A stretch of 64,000 bases of DNA from Vigna angularis (lineage: Eukaryota > Streptophyta > Magnoliopsida > Fabales > Fabaceae): positions 15,879,501 to 15,943,500 of the forward strand of contig NC_068975.1 of assembly GCF_016808095.1 (NCBI RefSeq). Reading direction: 5' to 3'. The translations under genes and the position numbers were made by a program. Below the pieces are notes generated by a model. It was given only the letters and a program-made list of their open reading frames with translations. It was not told the DNA's origin and ran no database searches. Positions 1-11,569 of this stretch are shown one piece after another (position 1 is the stretch's first letter; each line of letters opens with the position of its first letter).

Positions 1-354
1 GAGTGCAGGTGGTGGTCCGTTGAAGCGTTGTGGTGGCTTGAAGGTTGACAGCGGAAGGACGATAGTGGCGGCGGCCTGAAATGTCGAGGCGCGATTTTGG
101 AGAAGCAGTGCGCGGCGGCTTCACGGTGAGGAGCGTGAATCGTGGTGGCAAGGTGCGAGAATGATGGAACGGCGTGATGAAGATGATTTCGGAGGAGGCG
201 GCAAGGTGTCCCGCGAGGAGATTTCGCGATTAAAAGTTAATAAACTTCAAGGCTTAAAAATGAATACTTCTGCAGGCAAATAAACTGTCATATAGTTTTA
301 TTAAATCTATCATGTTTCATTGTTAAAAACAAAATTCTTAAACCCTTCCTATAA
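1..354. other. Unassigned left flank
   Basis: No coding region is supported here. Bases 1-235 are G-rich on the plus strand and look unlike the AT-rich DNA that follows, which starts near 236. This could be the end of another repeat cut by the window edge. Bases 236-354 are the AT-rich upstream flank of the ORF that starts at 355. Confidence 0.4.
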
Positions 355-1446
355 ATGTCTAAATCCTGTTCTCAAATGGCTTCTTCATCCTCACGGCATG
401 GCAAAAAGGTTGCACACTTTGTAAGAAATGCTAGTCCAAATGGGTGGATCGGTGATGACGAAGAACGACACAAATTTGGATGTTATAGAAAACTCTTCGA
501 GGTGGTCCCTCACAAGTTCTTGGATCTGGAATTATTCAGAAGAGAGGGGTTTCTCTTTCAAGATTGGCTTGTAGATGTTGGTCTTGCAAAATTTGTAGAT
601 ATGACCGGTGATTGCTATCGTGACCTGGTACAGGTCTTCTACCACAATTTGAAGGTGGTCGGTGGTGTTATATGCTCTCGAGTGAAAGGTGTCGATATTA
701 AAATTGATGACGAAATATGGCTATCTTTTACTGGTCTCAAAGGAGAAGGCTTCATGTCTCATGAAAGAAAATTTGAACTCAACCAATGGACCAACAAGAA
801 GAAAATTTATAAGGAATATCTTAGAAGTCCAACAAGGCTAAAGGTATACAAGCCGTATCTACTTGATGGTTTGAAAATAGAAGAAAAAATGTGTGCTTTT
901 GTACTTACTTGGGTAATACTACTTGGAAGATGTTTACGTGATCTTCTAACTACTACAGATTTATTTGTGGTTCATGCCATAAAAACCTGGATACCAACCA
1001 TCTGGGTTGCTGTTATGAGTGAGCACATGATTGAAATTGCAAGTAGTCATGGACATATTCTGCCATATGGTGTTTTTATCAGTAGTGTATTGAAGCATCA
1101 TCAAGTTGATCTTACTGGTGAAAAAATAATTTGGTGCACCAAATCAAATGAAATAGGAAAAGCGGCATTGCGACATAATGGTCTAAAGAAAACAAAAGAT
1201 GGATGGGTGTCCAACGATGTTGACGAAACTCCTTCTACCTTCACTCCACAAACTGAGTTTGAAAGATTTGTTGTAGATCAATTTCGAAGGCTTTCAACAA
1301 GAATTTCAAAAGTTGAAAAATCTCTGATCATGATTCATAATAAATTAGATGAATACAATGCTCTCATAACTCCCTCAGCAAGTCAATCTGATGATGAAGA
1401 CGACACAATAGAAGATGAGTCTATGGAGACATCTAACTCAGATTAG
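355..1446 (+). CDS. Transposon-type protein, Transposase_32-like, intact ORF
   Basis: An uninterrupted 363-codon ORF. It belongs to the plant mobile-element family loosely called 'putative plant transposon protein' (Transposase_32-like, from memory). Seen: a basic Ser-rich start, RNASPNGW near residue 25, LVQVFYHNL near 90, SRVKGVDIKIDDEIW near 108, a hydrophobic AFVLTWVILLGR near 180, an FERFVVDQ segment near 300 with predicted coiled coil, and an acidic Asp/Glu/Ser tail. Two broken relatives in the window (4403-2080 and 26971-27863) share all these blocks. They start near MASSS, so Met-8 (base 376) may be the true start. No catalytic motif is recognised, so the function is unknown. It lies outside any LTR element, with ACGTC motifs downstream (1598-1685). 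It may be a single-exon gene of a DNA transposon. Confidence 0.65.
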   Translation: MSKSCSQMASSSSRHGKKVAHFVRNASPNGWIGDDEERHKFGCYRKLFEVVPHKFLDLELFRREGFLFQDWLVDVGLAKFVDMTGDCYRDLVQVFYHNLKVVGGVICSRVKGVDIKIDDEIWLSFTGLKGEGFMSHERKFELNQWTNKKKIYKEYLRSPTRLKVYKPYLLDGLKIEEKMCAFVLTWVILLGRCLRDLLTTTDLFVVHAIKTWIPTIWVAVMSEHMIEIASSHGHILPYGVFISSVLKHHQVDLTGEKIIWCTKSNEIGKAALRHNGLKKTKDGWVSNDVDETPSTFTPQTEFERFVVDQFRRLSTRISKVEKSLIMIHNKLDEYNALITPSASQSDDEDDTIEDESMETSNSD

Positions 1447-2079
1447 GAAGAAGAGTCCATTTTAGTTTATTTTTCTGAAATTAATGTAATATTTTAATAT
1501 ATTTTAGTATGTTTTTGTATGTTTGAACTCTGTTTGAAATTTTAATATATACTTGTTTAATGTTATTATGTTTTTTTTAAATCCTTGAAGTTTTTTTACG
1601 TCGAATTTTTAAAAACGTGACGTTTTAAAAGATAAAAATAAGAAAAAATGAATGTTACGTCGCATATTGTCAAAGTTGACGTCAAAGATCAAGCCCATTT
1701 CTTTAAATACAATTACAGATCCTTGATCTAGTTCTCCACTTCTAAAATTTAGGCGTAACTTGTCACACTGATAACATTTTTTTTTGGTTTTCTCATAGCT
1801 CTTTCAAGGTCACAAAAGTTAGGGTGAGGCATGAAGGAGCTATAGAAATCCAAAGAAATAAGTTAACAGATTTGGATTTCGTTTCAAGTAGTACAATTTC
1901 CTTCATATTGATAGTGATTACAATCAGATTAGAAGCAAAACAGACACAGAACAGAAACAAAAAACAGACTCCATACTAAAATTCTAAGCCTCTATTCGGA
2001 TTTAGAAAATTTCCATTGAATCCTCCTCACTATACTCTTTACTTGAGTCTTTTGTTAGAGAATAATTTTTATTCTTTTT
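1447..2079. other. Spacer between convergent ORFs, with ACGTC motifs
   Basis: AT-rich DNA between the stop of the 355-1446 ORF and the end of the minus-strand relative. ACGTCGAA occurs at 1598-1605, and further ACGTC-type motifs occur up to about 1685. These resemble the motifs massed at 4404-7335 and 54780-55282. No gene is supported. Confidence 0.5.
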
Positions 2080-2467
2080 CTAATGCAGAGCGTCTATCTT
2101 TTGTTCGAGTCTCCTGAGTTTTTCAACAAAAAATCTTTCAAAATTGGTTTCAAGGAAGAAGTTGGTGCGGTCTTCATTTAGTGCAGGTGTGCTTCCAAAA
2201 CTTTGAACCATATTCTCTTCATCCTTGAAGCACCATCCCTTTGTGGTCTTCACAAGGCCAATGGAAGTCAAGGTATTTCGATTTATCACATTTGAGCAGT
2301 TACAAGAGCATTTCTTTTCACCACTAACATCCACACCTTGAAGGATCAGGATTTTTCTGATATACACAACATATGGTGGATGTCGTGCATGTTTGGTTCT
2401 TACATCAATCATATGATCTTTTATTACTTCCACCCAATTGGTAGGAACATCATTCTTGATGCCATAC

Positions 2468-3797
2468 TGATAACAGTTGAAAAACTGTTATTTTTATACT
2501 TAAAATTGATATAAAAACAACCTTTATGACTATAAACTAGCTTGGAATCATGCATTTGCTTATGTTTTTAGAAATAAGAGAGTTGGACAGGTTTTATGCT
2601 TAATTTGCTTGTTTTTGCAGGTTTTTGAGATGAATTTGATGAAAGAAGTGAAGTAGGACAGAGATGGAATCAGAAAAGGACACAAAAAGTGCAAAAGAAG
2701 AGAAGCCGCAAGTACCGCTGAGCGGCACTTTCAAGGACCCGTTGACACCGCTGAGGGGTAAAAATGCAACAAAGGGGCAGAATAGAAGACGCGATGTTGC
2801 CGCTGAGCGGTATTTTCCACTGAGCGCCACTTTTATGGGCTTGGGCTCACTTTTCTGTAAATTTTAGAATACTATATAAGGTTATACTTAACCTAGGTCA
2901 AGGATCTTTGGCTGGGACGAAGCAGAAACACACTCTTTCACCCCTTGGAGGAGGATTTTGGATGCTTAGGCTCCGTTCTTACTTTATAGGGTTCTATCTT
3001 TTCACTCTTTCATTATATTTCATCTAGTTTCACCATGAATATGGTGAACTAAACATTTATTGTTGTTGAGGAATCAATGTAATCCTTTTGAAATTCTCAT
3101 GTAAGGAATTTGTTCTTCAAAATCTTCTTTAGGATACATGCTTTCTTTCATTAATTGTTAGGGTTTTTCCTCTTTGCTCAAAGCATGCATTGTTTAACTC
3201 ATTCGATGTCATGATCGTTGATTTTGTCGATATGGACACATACGGGGAAATCTAGATCTGGGGAATCTCTTCCAATAGTAGTATAAACCTAGACATAGGA
3301 GTATGATGGTTGGTTGCCTTTAAGCTTCTGTTCACTATAATGCATGATTAATTGCTAGGGAGACAAGACATTGTAAACTAGTAATTATGATTAGGCTTTC
3401 TTCGCCGAGACATCGGGTTTAAGGTAATTTAGAAAGTGACATTAACAATTAATGAAGAAAGATGAATTCCTGAATACATGAGAGTAGATAAGGATGAAAT
3501 TGATAAACCCCAACAACATAATCATCCATATATTTCAATTCACGTGTTTTGTTTCTTCTTATCATTGATCAATCCATGCATACATATTTACTTTTGAGTA
3601 TTTGCATTTAAATCTTAATCAATCGGTTTTACAAGTCTTAGCTAATCAACAAACCACACAACTATCTAGGTCGTGAGTCCTTTGGGAAAACGATACTTGC
3701 TCTTACCAGGTTTATTACTTGATACGATTCGGTTACACTTACCGAGGGTTTAACAAGTTCTTGACTCCGTTTTCGGGGATTAAAGATTTGTTCATCA
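2468..3797 (+). mobile_element. Family A solo LTR with CATAC target duplication
   Basis: It begins TGATAACAGTTG and ends TTCATCA, so it has the TG...CA ends of an LTR. It is flanked by the 5-bp direct repeat CATAC at 2463-2467 and 3798-3802. The sequence matches the LTRs at 29657-31029 and 33515-34915, and in reverse those at 8349, 12945, 22745, 37809 and 46522. No primer site or internal region follows, so it is a solo LTR, presumably from recombination between two LTRs. It contains a TATA box at about 2873 and palindromic U3 motifs. Confidence 0.9.
2715..2880 (+). promoter_or_regulatory. LTR U3 promoter: CCGCTNAGCGG palindromes and TATA box
   Basis: The 11-bp palindrome CCGCTGAGCGG is present at 2715-2725 and 2800-2810. 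Diverged copies are at 2748-2758 and about 2819. They lie 60-160 bp upstream of TATATAAG at 2873-2880. Equivalent clusters sit at the same place in other family A LTRs (for example 13866-14000), with variable copy number. This position suggests protein-binding sites in the retroelement promoter, but that role is inferred. Confidence 0.5.
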
Positions 3798-4928
3798 CAT
3801 ACAGTAGGAAAACATCTTCAGTTGTCATTCTGTCTTGTATAGGTCTAGCAGGTAAAATCACCCAATCAAGAATGTGTGTTGTTATCTTTTCTTCTTTATT
3901 CAGTCCCTCATGAACATATAATCTTTCAATTGTATATCTCCCAGGAAACCTTAACTAGTTACTGTACACGTCCTTTTTTTCAGCCATCTATTTGGTTCTG
4001 AGTACCGTAAGTGAGAGAGTAACCGTTCGACTTTTAATCCTGCAAGTTGAAACCAGACATCATCGTCAATGTGAACATTTACTCCGTTTACTTGAGAATG
4101 AAGGAAACCATCTATGTTTCTCATATTTTTGTAGAAGACCCTTACTAAGTCAGGGTACCAATCACCCTTCATCTGGACAAGTGTAGAGAGACCTTGAGTT
4201 TCAATCCATACCTAGAAGTGAAATCCCTCTTTTTCAAATAAGTCGAGGTTCAGATATTTGTGAGAAACAATATGTTTAAACTTCGTCCACCTCAGAAACT
4301 CTAGATGAGTCTCCTCATCACTGATCCACCCGGAGAGATCAACATTTCTTGCAGCCACAACAACCTTTCCTCTGTCTGTTGAAGGATGTGATGAAGAAGC
4401 CATTTGAATTTGGATACCAAATAATTTTCCTCAATATTAGGGCTTAGCAATATAGAAACAACTCAGTGTACATAAGATTTTCAAATTCAGTGTATATAAG
4501 GGTGCGCAACGTCACGCGTTCAACGTCAAATAACATAATAGCCAACGCTAACAATAACTGATGGTATTGTTGTAAATAAATTCATTCGATCCACGTTGAG
4601 TGGTATCAATAATGGACATGGATCTCTTCGTTTCAAATATTACGTCAACTGTGTAACTAGATTCGAAATTTAAATTCTCTTGAAGTTGTTTCCACCATAA
4701 GAAATCAGATAGCTCTGAAATCTAACGGTAGAAAACAACTACAAGACAATTTAAAAAACGATTCATACATTGCCAAATGATGAAGTTAAACAACTTTTTT
4801 ATAAATATATTTTAGTTCTCAAAATTATTTCAGCATTACACATATTATGATCCATATTTTTTTTTCCTAAGCACTTCCCTTTCAATAAAATAACTTAACC
4901 ATTTTTGTACTATATAAAGCATTTTGTT

Positions 4929-4995
4929 GACTTCAATTTCAAAGGCCACCTTCATATGAACTGAGGTCTGAATGCGGAACTTTGAAATTGAAGTC
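4929..4995. repeat. Foldback, 16-bp perfect arms
   Basis: GACTTCAATTTCAAAG at 4929-4944 pairs perfectly with CTTTGAAATTGAAGTC at 4980-4995, with a 35-nt loop. The related foldbacks at 6091 and 24647 have a G where this left arm has C, and the matching change in the right arm. Confidence 0.8.
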
Positions 4996-6090
4996 AGCAA
5001 ATTGCAACATGAATCCTAATATGTTCAATACGGAAACAGGAAGCAAGGCATTAAGTAAAATGCATGCTATATTTATATATGAACCGATGACGTACATTAG
5101 ATAGTGTAATTATGCTCAGTATCTTGTATGAACGTCGAATCCCGGCCGAATTTGACATTCAAACATCATTCAGTGAAAAAGTAAAAAAATCTCTGGTGCT
5201 TCTGGCGAAAAATACGTCGAAGATCTGAGGCTTGGAAGTTAAAGTGAGAGTTTAAAAGAAAAAAGAAAAAATAATAAAAAATGGAGCGAAGTTTGGCTTT
5301 TGGATGAAGATTAAAACATTGAATACCAGCCGAATTTGACGTAACATTTTGGTCACACAATTAATCTTCCCAACCACTCCAATGCCCTTCACGTCAATAA
5401 TCAAGTAGACCCATTGAAAACCTATCCCACATAACTTCAGTAATCAAATTCATGTTAACTTTTTTGTTGTGTTTCCTTCTTTTCCTTTACTAAACGAAGA
5501 CATTTCTTTGTTAACCATGAAGGCATGGGGGGAAAACACAGGAAAAAGTTAACACTTATGAATTTCAAGTAGACCCTTTCAAAACCTATCCTACATTACT
5601 TCTGCAACCAAATTGATGTTAACTTTTTCCTTTGGTTTTTTTTTACTTCCTAGTTTTGGTTATAATGTCTTCCATCATCTTTGGTCTTCATTTTAGATGT
5701 TGTGTTTTGTAAAAGGAGATTTCTTTTTGAAATTTTCTAAGATATAGGACGTTGTTGATCCCAAAAAGAGATGTCAATATCCAGGCCTTTGCGTCGAATG
5801 CACTCAATATTCGACGTCAACTTTACAAATTTAACTTATCTTGGAGTTGTTTCCACCATAAGAAATCAAATAGCTCTAAAATCTAATGGTAGAAGACAAC
5901 TCAAAGACAATTTAAGAAATGATTCAACATTGTTGTATGATGAAGTTGAAAACCTTCTTTATATAATTATTTTAGATCATAAAATTGTTTCAACATTAAG
6001 CATATTGTGAACCATTTTTCTTTTTCCTAAGCGCTTCCCTTTTAGTAAGATAACTTAATCATTTCTGTACTGTAAAAAGCATTTTGTTGA

Positions 6091-6153
6091 CTTGAATTTC
6101 AAAGGCCACCTTCATATGAACTGAGACCTGAATGCGGAACTTTGAAATTCAAG
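6091..6153. repeat. Foldback, 14-bp perfect arms
   Basis: CTTGAATTTCAAAG at 6091-6104 pairs perfectly with CTTTGAAATTCAAG at 6140-6153. Relative to the copy at 4929-4995 the C-G pair near the stem base has become G-C in both arms. The loop is the same length, 35 nt. Confidence 0.8.
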
Positions 6154-7110
6154 TGAGCAAATTGCAATTTGAGGAACATAAATGCTTCGAAATCTAAGGA
6201 TATAAAAACCATGAATCCTAATATGTTCAACATAGAAATAAGAGGGCAGAGATTACACAAAATTTAAGCTATATTTATAGATGAAATGATGACGTCAGAC
6301 TGTCTAAGAAATAGACGTCCATTATATCATGAATAATGCTTAGTAACTGCCACAGTCCATCATCTGTAGCCACGTCGAAGCCCAACCGTAGTTGACGTTC
6401 AAACATCATTTAGTGGAAAGTAATACATCTCTTTTGATTCAGATAAGAACTAATTGACGTCCAGCCCCAAACAAAAGACGTGAATTAGATGATCTGCTAC
6501 TCCACTACTCCACAAAGTCAGACGTGCTATTGAATGATTATAAATTAAAAAGAAAAAATATTAAAAATTAGATGATCCGCTGACGAAAATTAAATCATTA
6601 TAAAAGTAGTACATCGTGTAATAATGATTAGTAACTGCCACATTGTATGAATGTCCAAGCCCCGACGAATTCGACGATCAAACATCATTCACTGAAAAAG
6701 TAAAAAATCTCTTCGGATTCTGATATGTACTCCTTGCTGACTAAACGAAGACATTTCTATGATGAATAATGATATAGGACGTCATTGATCACAAATATTT
6801 GACACAATCTCTAGTCTTTTGCATCCAATGCACTCAACATTCGACGTCAATAGTATAAATTTAATTAGTATTGCAGTTGTTTCCACCATAACAACTAATT
6901 GACGTTCAACCCCCAACTAAAGACGTGAAAAACATCGTTGGAAACAACACACCATTAATGTCCCACTACTTCACAGAGTCGGACGTGCTATTGAATGATT
7001 AAAAATTAAAAATAAGAAAATATAAAAAATTATATGATCCACGGACGAAAATTAAATCATTATAAAAGCAATACATCATGTATTTATGATTAGTAACTAC
7101 CACATTGTCT

Positions 7111-7141
7111 GAACGTCGAAGCCCCGCCGAATTCGACGTTC
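7111..7141. repeat. GAACGTCGAA inverted repeat
   Basis: GAACGTCGAA at 7111-7120 and TTCGACGTTC at 7132-7141 form a perfect 10-bp inverted repeat around an 11-nt spacer. Degenerate copies lie near 5130, 6365, 6650, 23895, 24917 and 28308. The spacing is that of a binding site or small hairpin. The function is unknown. Confidence 0.7.
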
Positions 7142-7335
7142 AAACATCGTTCACTCAAAAAGTAAAAACTCTCTTTGGATTCTTATGAACTCCTGCTTGA
7201 CTAAACGTAGACATTTCTATGATGAATAATGATATAGGACTTCATTGAGCACAAATATTTAACACAATCTCCAGTCTTTCGCATCGAATGCACTCAACAT
7301 TCGACTTCAAATTTATAAATTTAATTTGTGTTGTA

Positions 7336-8348
7336 GTATCTTGTTCTGAGCTAACAAGGCATCATTGGGTTTGATCCATGGTTGATTAAGGTTCCCACTG
7401 AGATTACTTTGGTAGAATTGAGTGCCCATATATTTAAATTTTTGTCTGAATTGCATCCAGTAAACATTAGGCACAAAACTCTACAAAATATTTGTTAGCA
7501 CAAAAAGATGGAGAAGATAGATAAATCAAAGGATATAATTGAAAAGATAGGAAGATAGGAAATAAAAACAGAAAAATAAAAACAGAAAATAAAATAAAAT
7601 AAAATAAAAATAAAAACAGAAATTAAAATAAAAACAGAAAATAATCCTTTTCGACATCCCTATTTATGTACGAATGTCTCAATTGGGTCCTCGTTTTTTA
7701 AAGTATATCAAAATGGTCCCTAATTTTGAAAATTGATATCAATTGAGACCTTTCCGTTAAGTTGGCTGGACGGCGTTAAAAAAATTGATGAGTGGATGCT
7801 GAGATGACGAACGAACGCTCGTCCACCAGCGAACGAACGCTCGTCCACCAGCGAACGAACGCTCGTCCACCAGAGAACGAACGCTCGTCGACATCTTACT
7901 GCTGGACGACCGTTCGTTCCACACTGGACGACCGTTCGTTCGGTGGTCGACGAGCGTTCGTTCGCTGATGGACGAGCGTTCGTTCGCTGGTGGACGAGCG
8001 TTCGTTCGTCAACTCAGCATCCACTCATCAATTTTTTTAACGCCATCCAGCCAACTTAACGGAAAGGACTCAATTGATATCAATTTTCAAAATTAGGGAC
8101 CATTTTGATACACTTTAAAAAATGAGGACCCAATTGAGACATTCGTACATAAATAGGGATGTCGAAAAGGATTAAACCTAAAATAAAATAAAAACCGAAA
8201 AGTAAAATAAAATAAAATAAAAACAATAAAATATAATCAGAAAAAATAAAAACAGAAATTCAAATTTCAAAATTCAAGTCAAAGATAATCAATAATCAAA
8301 CAAATAAACTAGTTAAACCACGAGTCCCCGGTAACGGCTCCAAAAACT
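7336..8348 (-). mobile_element. Truncated family A 5' internal region, split by a MITE
   Basis: Bases 7339-7545 match the gag fragment at 12443-12640 of the next copy. They are followed by an A-rich AAAATAAAAT leader and a primer site at about 8322-8339. Homology stops abruptly at about 7336, where ACGTC repeat DNA begins, so the rest of this copy is lost. A 0.53-kb palindromic MITE (7642-8178) sits in the leader here but not in the 12.6-kb copy. It therefore arrived after the two copies separated. Confidence 0.75.
7642..8178. mobile_element. Foldback MITE, copy 1
   Basis: Almost the whole element is one inverted repeat. The left arm starts TAATCCTTTTCGACATCCC, the right arm ends in its complement, and the centre is near 7908. 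Each arm carries several 22-bp units of the type GAACGAACGCTCGTCCACCA. The second copy at 59144-59706 is nearly identical over its length. It has no coding capacity of its own. The target duplication could not be fixed because the flanks are low-complexity A-rich DNA. Confidence 0.85.
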
Positions 8349-9652
8349 TGATGACAAATGTATGAACACCGAAAAACGGCGCCACAAACTTGTTTAACAC
8401 TCGGCAAGTGTGACCGAATCGTATCAAGTAATAAAACTAGGTAAGACCAAGTATCATTTTCCCAAAGGACTCACAGCCTAGTTAGTTATATGATTTGTTG
8501 ATTTTTTAAGACTTGTGAACGATTGGTTGTAGGTTTTAATGCAAAAGACAGTAATTAAACATGTATGCATGAATGTGATCAATGGCAAAAAGAGTAAAAC
8601 AAACACGTAATGAAAATAATATGGATGAGTATCTTGTTGGGGTTATCAATTTCATCTTATCCACTCTCATATACTTTAGGAATTCATCAATCTTTTCATC
8701 AATGTTAATGTCACTCTCAAAATCACCTTGTCAAGAAGGCCTATCCTTAATTACGAGTTCATACAATTCCTAGCATTCCTAGTAATTAATTCTTAAGTGC
8801 AGAAGCTTAAAGGCAACCAATATGCTATTGGGAGAAATTCCCCGGATCTAGATTTCCCCGTACGTTCCCATATCGAAAAAATCACTGATCATGGCAATGA
8901 ATGAGTTAAACAAAGCAAGCATTAAGCAAAGAGGAAAAACCCTAACTAATGATGAAAGAAAGCATAAGTCTTAAAGTAAGATGTTAAAACAAATTCCATA
9001 TATGAGAGTTTCACAAGACTACATTGATTCCCCAACAACAATACAAGGTTTAGTTCACCATATTCATGGTGAATCTAGATGAATAATAATGAAAGAATGA
9101 AAGATAAAACCCTAGAAAGGTGAAGAGGTAGCCTAAGCATCCAAAATCTTCCTTCAAGGGGTGGAAAAGAGAGTGTTTGCTTCGTCCCAGCCAAAGATAC
9201 AAACCCTAGGAACACCTAAAGCTTATATACTATTCGTAAAATTACAGAAAATTAGGCCCAAGCCCAAAATAGTGCCGCTTAGCGGTAAACTACCGCTCAG
9301 CGGTAACTGCGTGAGTTGTTTTCCTCTCCTCAGCGGCATTTTCACCCCTCAGCGGAGCCAACGTGAATTTCTGAGTGCCGCTCAGCGGTAAACTGTCGTT
9401 GAGCGGTAGTTGCGGCTTCTCCTTTTGCACTTTTTGATGTCTTTTCTGATTCCATTTCTATCCTTCTTCACTTCTTTCACCAAATTCACCTTAAAACCTG
9501 CATAAAACACTGAAATCAAGCATAAACCTGTCCAGCTCTCTTATTTCTAAAAATATGACCAAAAGCATGATTTCAAGCTAGTTTCTAAGTGTTAAATGTT
9601 GCTTTTAGTATCAAATTTAAGCATGAAAATAACAGTTTTTCAACTGTTATCA
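8349..9652 (-). mobile_element. Family A LTR, left copy of the 8-14 kb complex
   Basis: Read on the minus strand it starts at 9652 (TGATAACAGTTG) and ends at 8349. It matches 12945-14246 with only scattered differences by eye, so the two are recent. Left of it is a primer site and leader, as for a 5' LTR. Right of it is a polypurine-tract complement (CAACCCCAAACTT), as for a 3' LTR. It is shared between a truncated element on its left and a fuller one on its right. The short ORF at 9161-9391 is part of the LTR and not a gene. Confidence 0.85.
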
Positions 9653-11383
9653 CAACCCCAAACTTAGAACTTTGCTTGTCCTCAAGCAAACAAAATGTAA
9701 CTCAATCTTCTACCAATCTGTACAATGGTTCACTCATTCAAAAATCCTCTTTTCAAGATAAGTAAAAACTTCAATTAAACTCATGACAAAGATTTTAATC
9801 AAGACATGCACATGCTTTGGTTGTTCACAAAATCACTTAATACCCAACAAATGCTATTTTTCATGAATAATCAATCAACTAAGCATGGATGTTCATGTGG
9901 TCATGGAATCTTTCCTCACTAGGTAAAGTGTTTCACTCAAACACAAGTGTATAAGAGGTAATCACTCATTCACTCTACTATCACAGTGTCACATGAATTG
10001 ACTTTGCCTTTCATTTAACCATAATCAAATACACTCACAAGCATGCATCATCACAAAGACTTTTCAATGGCTTATAATGTGGCTGGGCTAACAAGAAAAT
10101 TGGTTTTTTCTAGATCACAAAACCCTTGAGTTAAGAGAATCATATAGACACAATCATTCTTATTTATTCCCAACTTTCCTTTGCATTGAGCTTTGCTTTT
10201 TCTTTTCTTTTCTTTTCTTTCTCTTTCTCTTTTCACATACTTAATTCTTAGCTCTTAACTCAATGCTTTCAATTTCCCTTTCTATTTTCCAACAACCCCA
10301 AACTTGAACATTTGTCAATACCACAGAATATATTTTTTTTACTTAACTCAAGGTAAAGCTTTCAACAAGGGTTTTAAATTTATGTTCAAGGCTAAGGGTT
10401 CAAATGATAGAACACATAGTGGTCTCTTTTGGTGGCTTATTTCATGCAATTTGGCTAATATAAAGGTTTCCAACAAACAACCTTGATCATATAATGCAAA
10501 CAAGCAAGTAATTCAATCATAACAAACCTGGGCAAAGTCATTCATGCTTTCAAAGTAATAGCATCAATCAAAAAAATTCTGGAGCTCAAAACCTCACATA
10601 TAAGCTGATTCACATTTGACATACACATCCTGCTCAATATCACAATCACAATCACAATAACTTGCATTTGTTCACGAAGCTTGTGAACCACCTGTATAAG
10701 CATGTAATGTGCACATCTCACCATCAATCTATATCAAAGCATCATTCAAGCATTACTTATCAAACGATCACAATCATCAACAAACCATCATAATAGATAA
10801 AGTTTCCAATTGAGTACATCAAACCCTAAACAAAAACAAATAAGTGAATAATAAAACAAATCCTGCTCTAGTGCTTTGAAAAACTCAGCCCCATAAATGA
10901 TGCTCTCTCCCAACCCCAAACTTAGATGGAAAACTAGTGAACAAGTGAGTGAAAGGAAGATTTTCTCAAGAGGGGTGAGGAAAAAGTTGTAGAGATCCTT
11001 TGAAAAAGTATGTAGGAGTATGTGTGCAGAGAAGAGTATGAAAAGAAAAACTAAGGCGCAGCTTAGGGTATAAAAATACCCTAATGGGCTCGGGTTCCGC
11101 TGAAGGGCAACCTAAGCCCCTTCTGCGACACTACCGCTCAGCGGCACTTACGGGAAGTGCTCTCCTTCTCTTTAGCTTAACCTAAATGCGTCCTAAACAT
11201 ACCCCTAACTGGCTTCCTGCAATTAAGGTCTCAGATCACTCAAACATTCAATCCCTATCATGCAACTAAAGCAGAATAAAAACAAACAATACAGATAAAA
11301 TCAATCAACTGGGTTGCCTCCTAGGTAGCGCTTGTTTAACGTCACGAGCCTGTTTAACGTCACGAGCCTGACCCAAAATCCAC

Positions 11384-11494
11384 CAACACCCATCAGTAGG
11401 TGCAAAACTTTCTTACCAACACCCATCAGTAGGTATATACAAACATAGTATCCTTTAGTATGTACTCTTCCGCCTAACATCCATCAATAGATGT
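11384..11494. repeat. TACTGATG-loop hairpins
   Basis: Four short imperfect hairpins share the loop CATCAGTA or close variants (CTTTAGTA, CATCAATA). The best is ACATC-CATCAATA-GATGT at 11477-11494. The set corresponds to those at 19888-19964 and 43552-43628, and to the longer array at 31848-32164. Confidence 0.6.
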
Positions 11495-11569
11495 AAACCC
11501 TGTAACAAACTTATAACAAAAATACCCCACAATTCAAAATTACATCACCAAAACAAAAATTAAAAGTTC

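Larger units (their letters stand above)
2080..4403 (-). pseudogene. Broken Transposase_32-like ORF split by a solo LTR
   Basis: Paralogue of the 355-1446 protein, read from 4403 leftward. The N-terminus (MASSS start, LSGWISD, KYLNLDLFEKEGFHF) runs to an in-frame TAG near 4212. The frame continues at 4172-3951 (LVRVFYKNM, VNGVNVHIDDDVW) and then shifts near 3950. A 1,330-bp solo LTR interrupts it at 3797-2468. The remainder (VEVIKDHMIDV, QGVDVSGEK, FERFFVEKLRRLEQ) lies at 2460-2080. If the LTR and one copy of the CATAC duplication are set aside, the frame runs straight across the insertion site and aligns with the paralogue. The insertion therefore hit an existing ORF of this type. One nonsense codon, one frameshift and one insertion make it a pseudogene. 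Confidence 0.75.
4404..7335. repeat. ACGTC/TTCGACGT-rich repeat block with foldbacks
   Basis: About 2.9 kb without a supportable gene. It is built from degenerate repeated blocks. One is a GAACGTCGAA...TTCGACGTTC block near 5130, 6365, 6650 and 7111. Another is a TTCGACGTCAA...GTTGTTTCCACCATAAGAAATC block near 4640, 5810, 6840 and 7290. The third is a foldback block at 4929 and 6091. The same blocks recur at 23725-25030 and 26750-28400. Dense ACGTC motifs are like those next to the CACTA terminus at 55282, so this may be subterminal DNA of one or more DNA transposons. No terminal inverted repeat was found here. Confidence 0.6.

Noticed and set aside
9161..9391. Repeated 76-codon ORF (also 13755-13985) as a conserved small gene
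   Set aside because: It lies wholly inside family A LTRs and is conserved only because the LTRs are.
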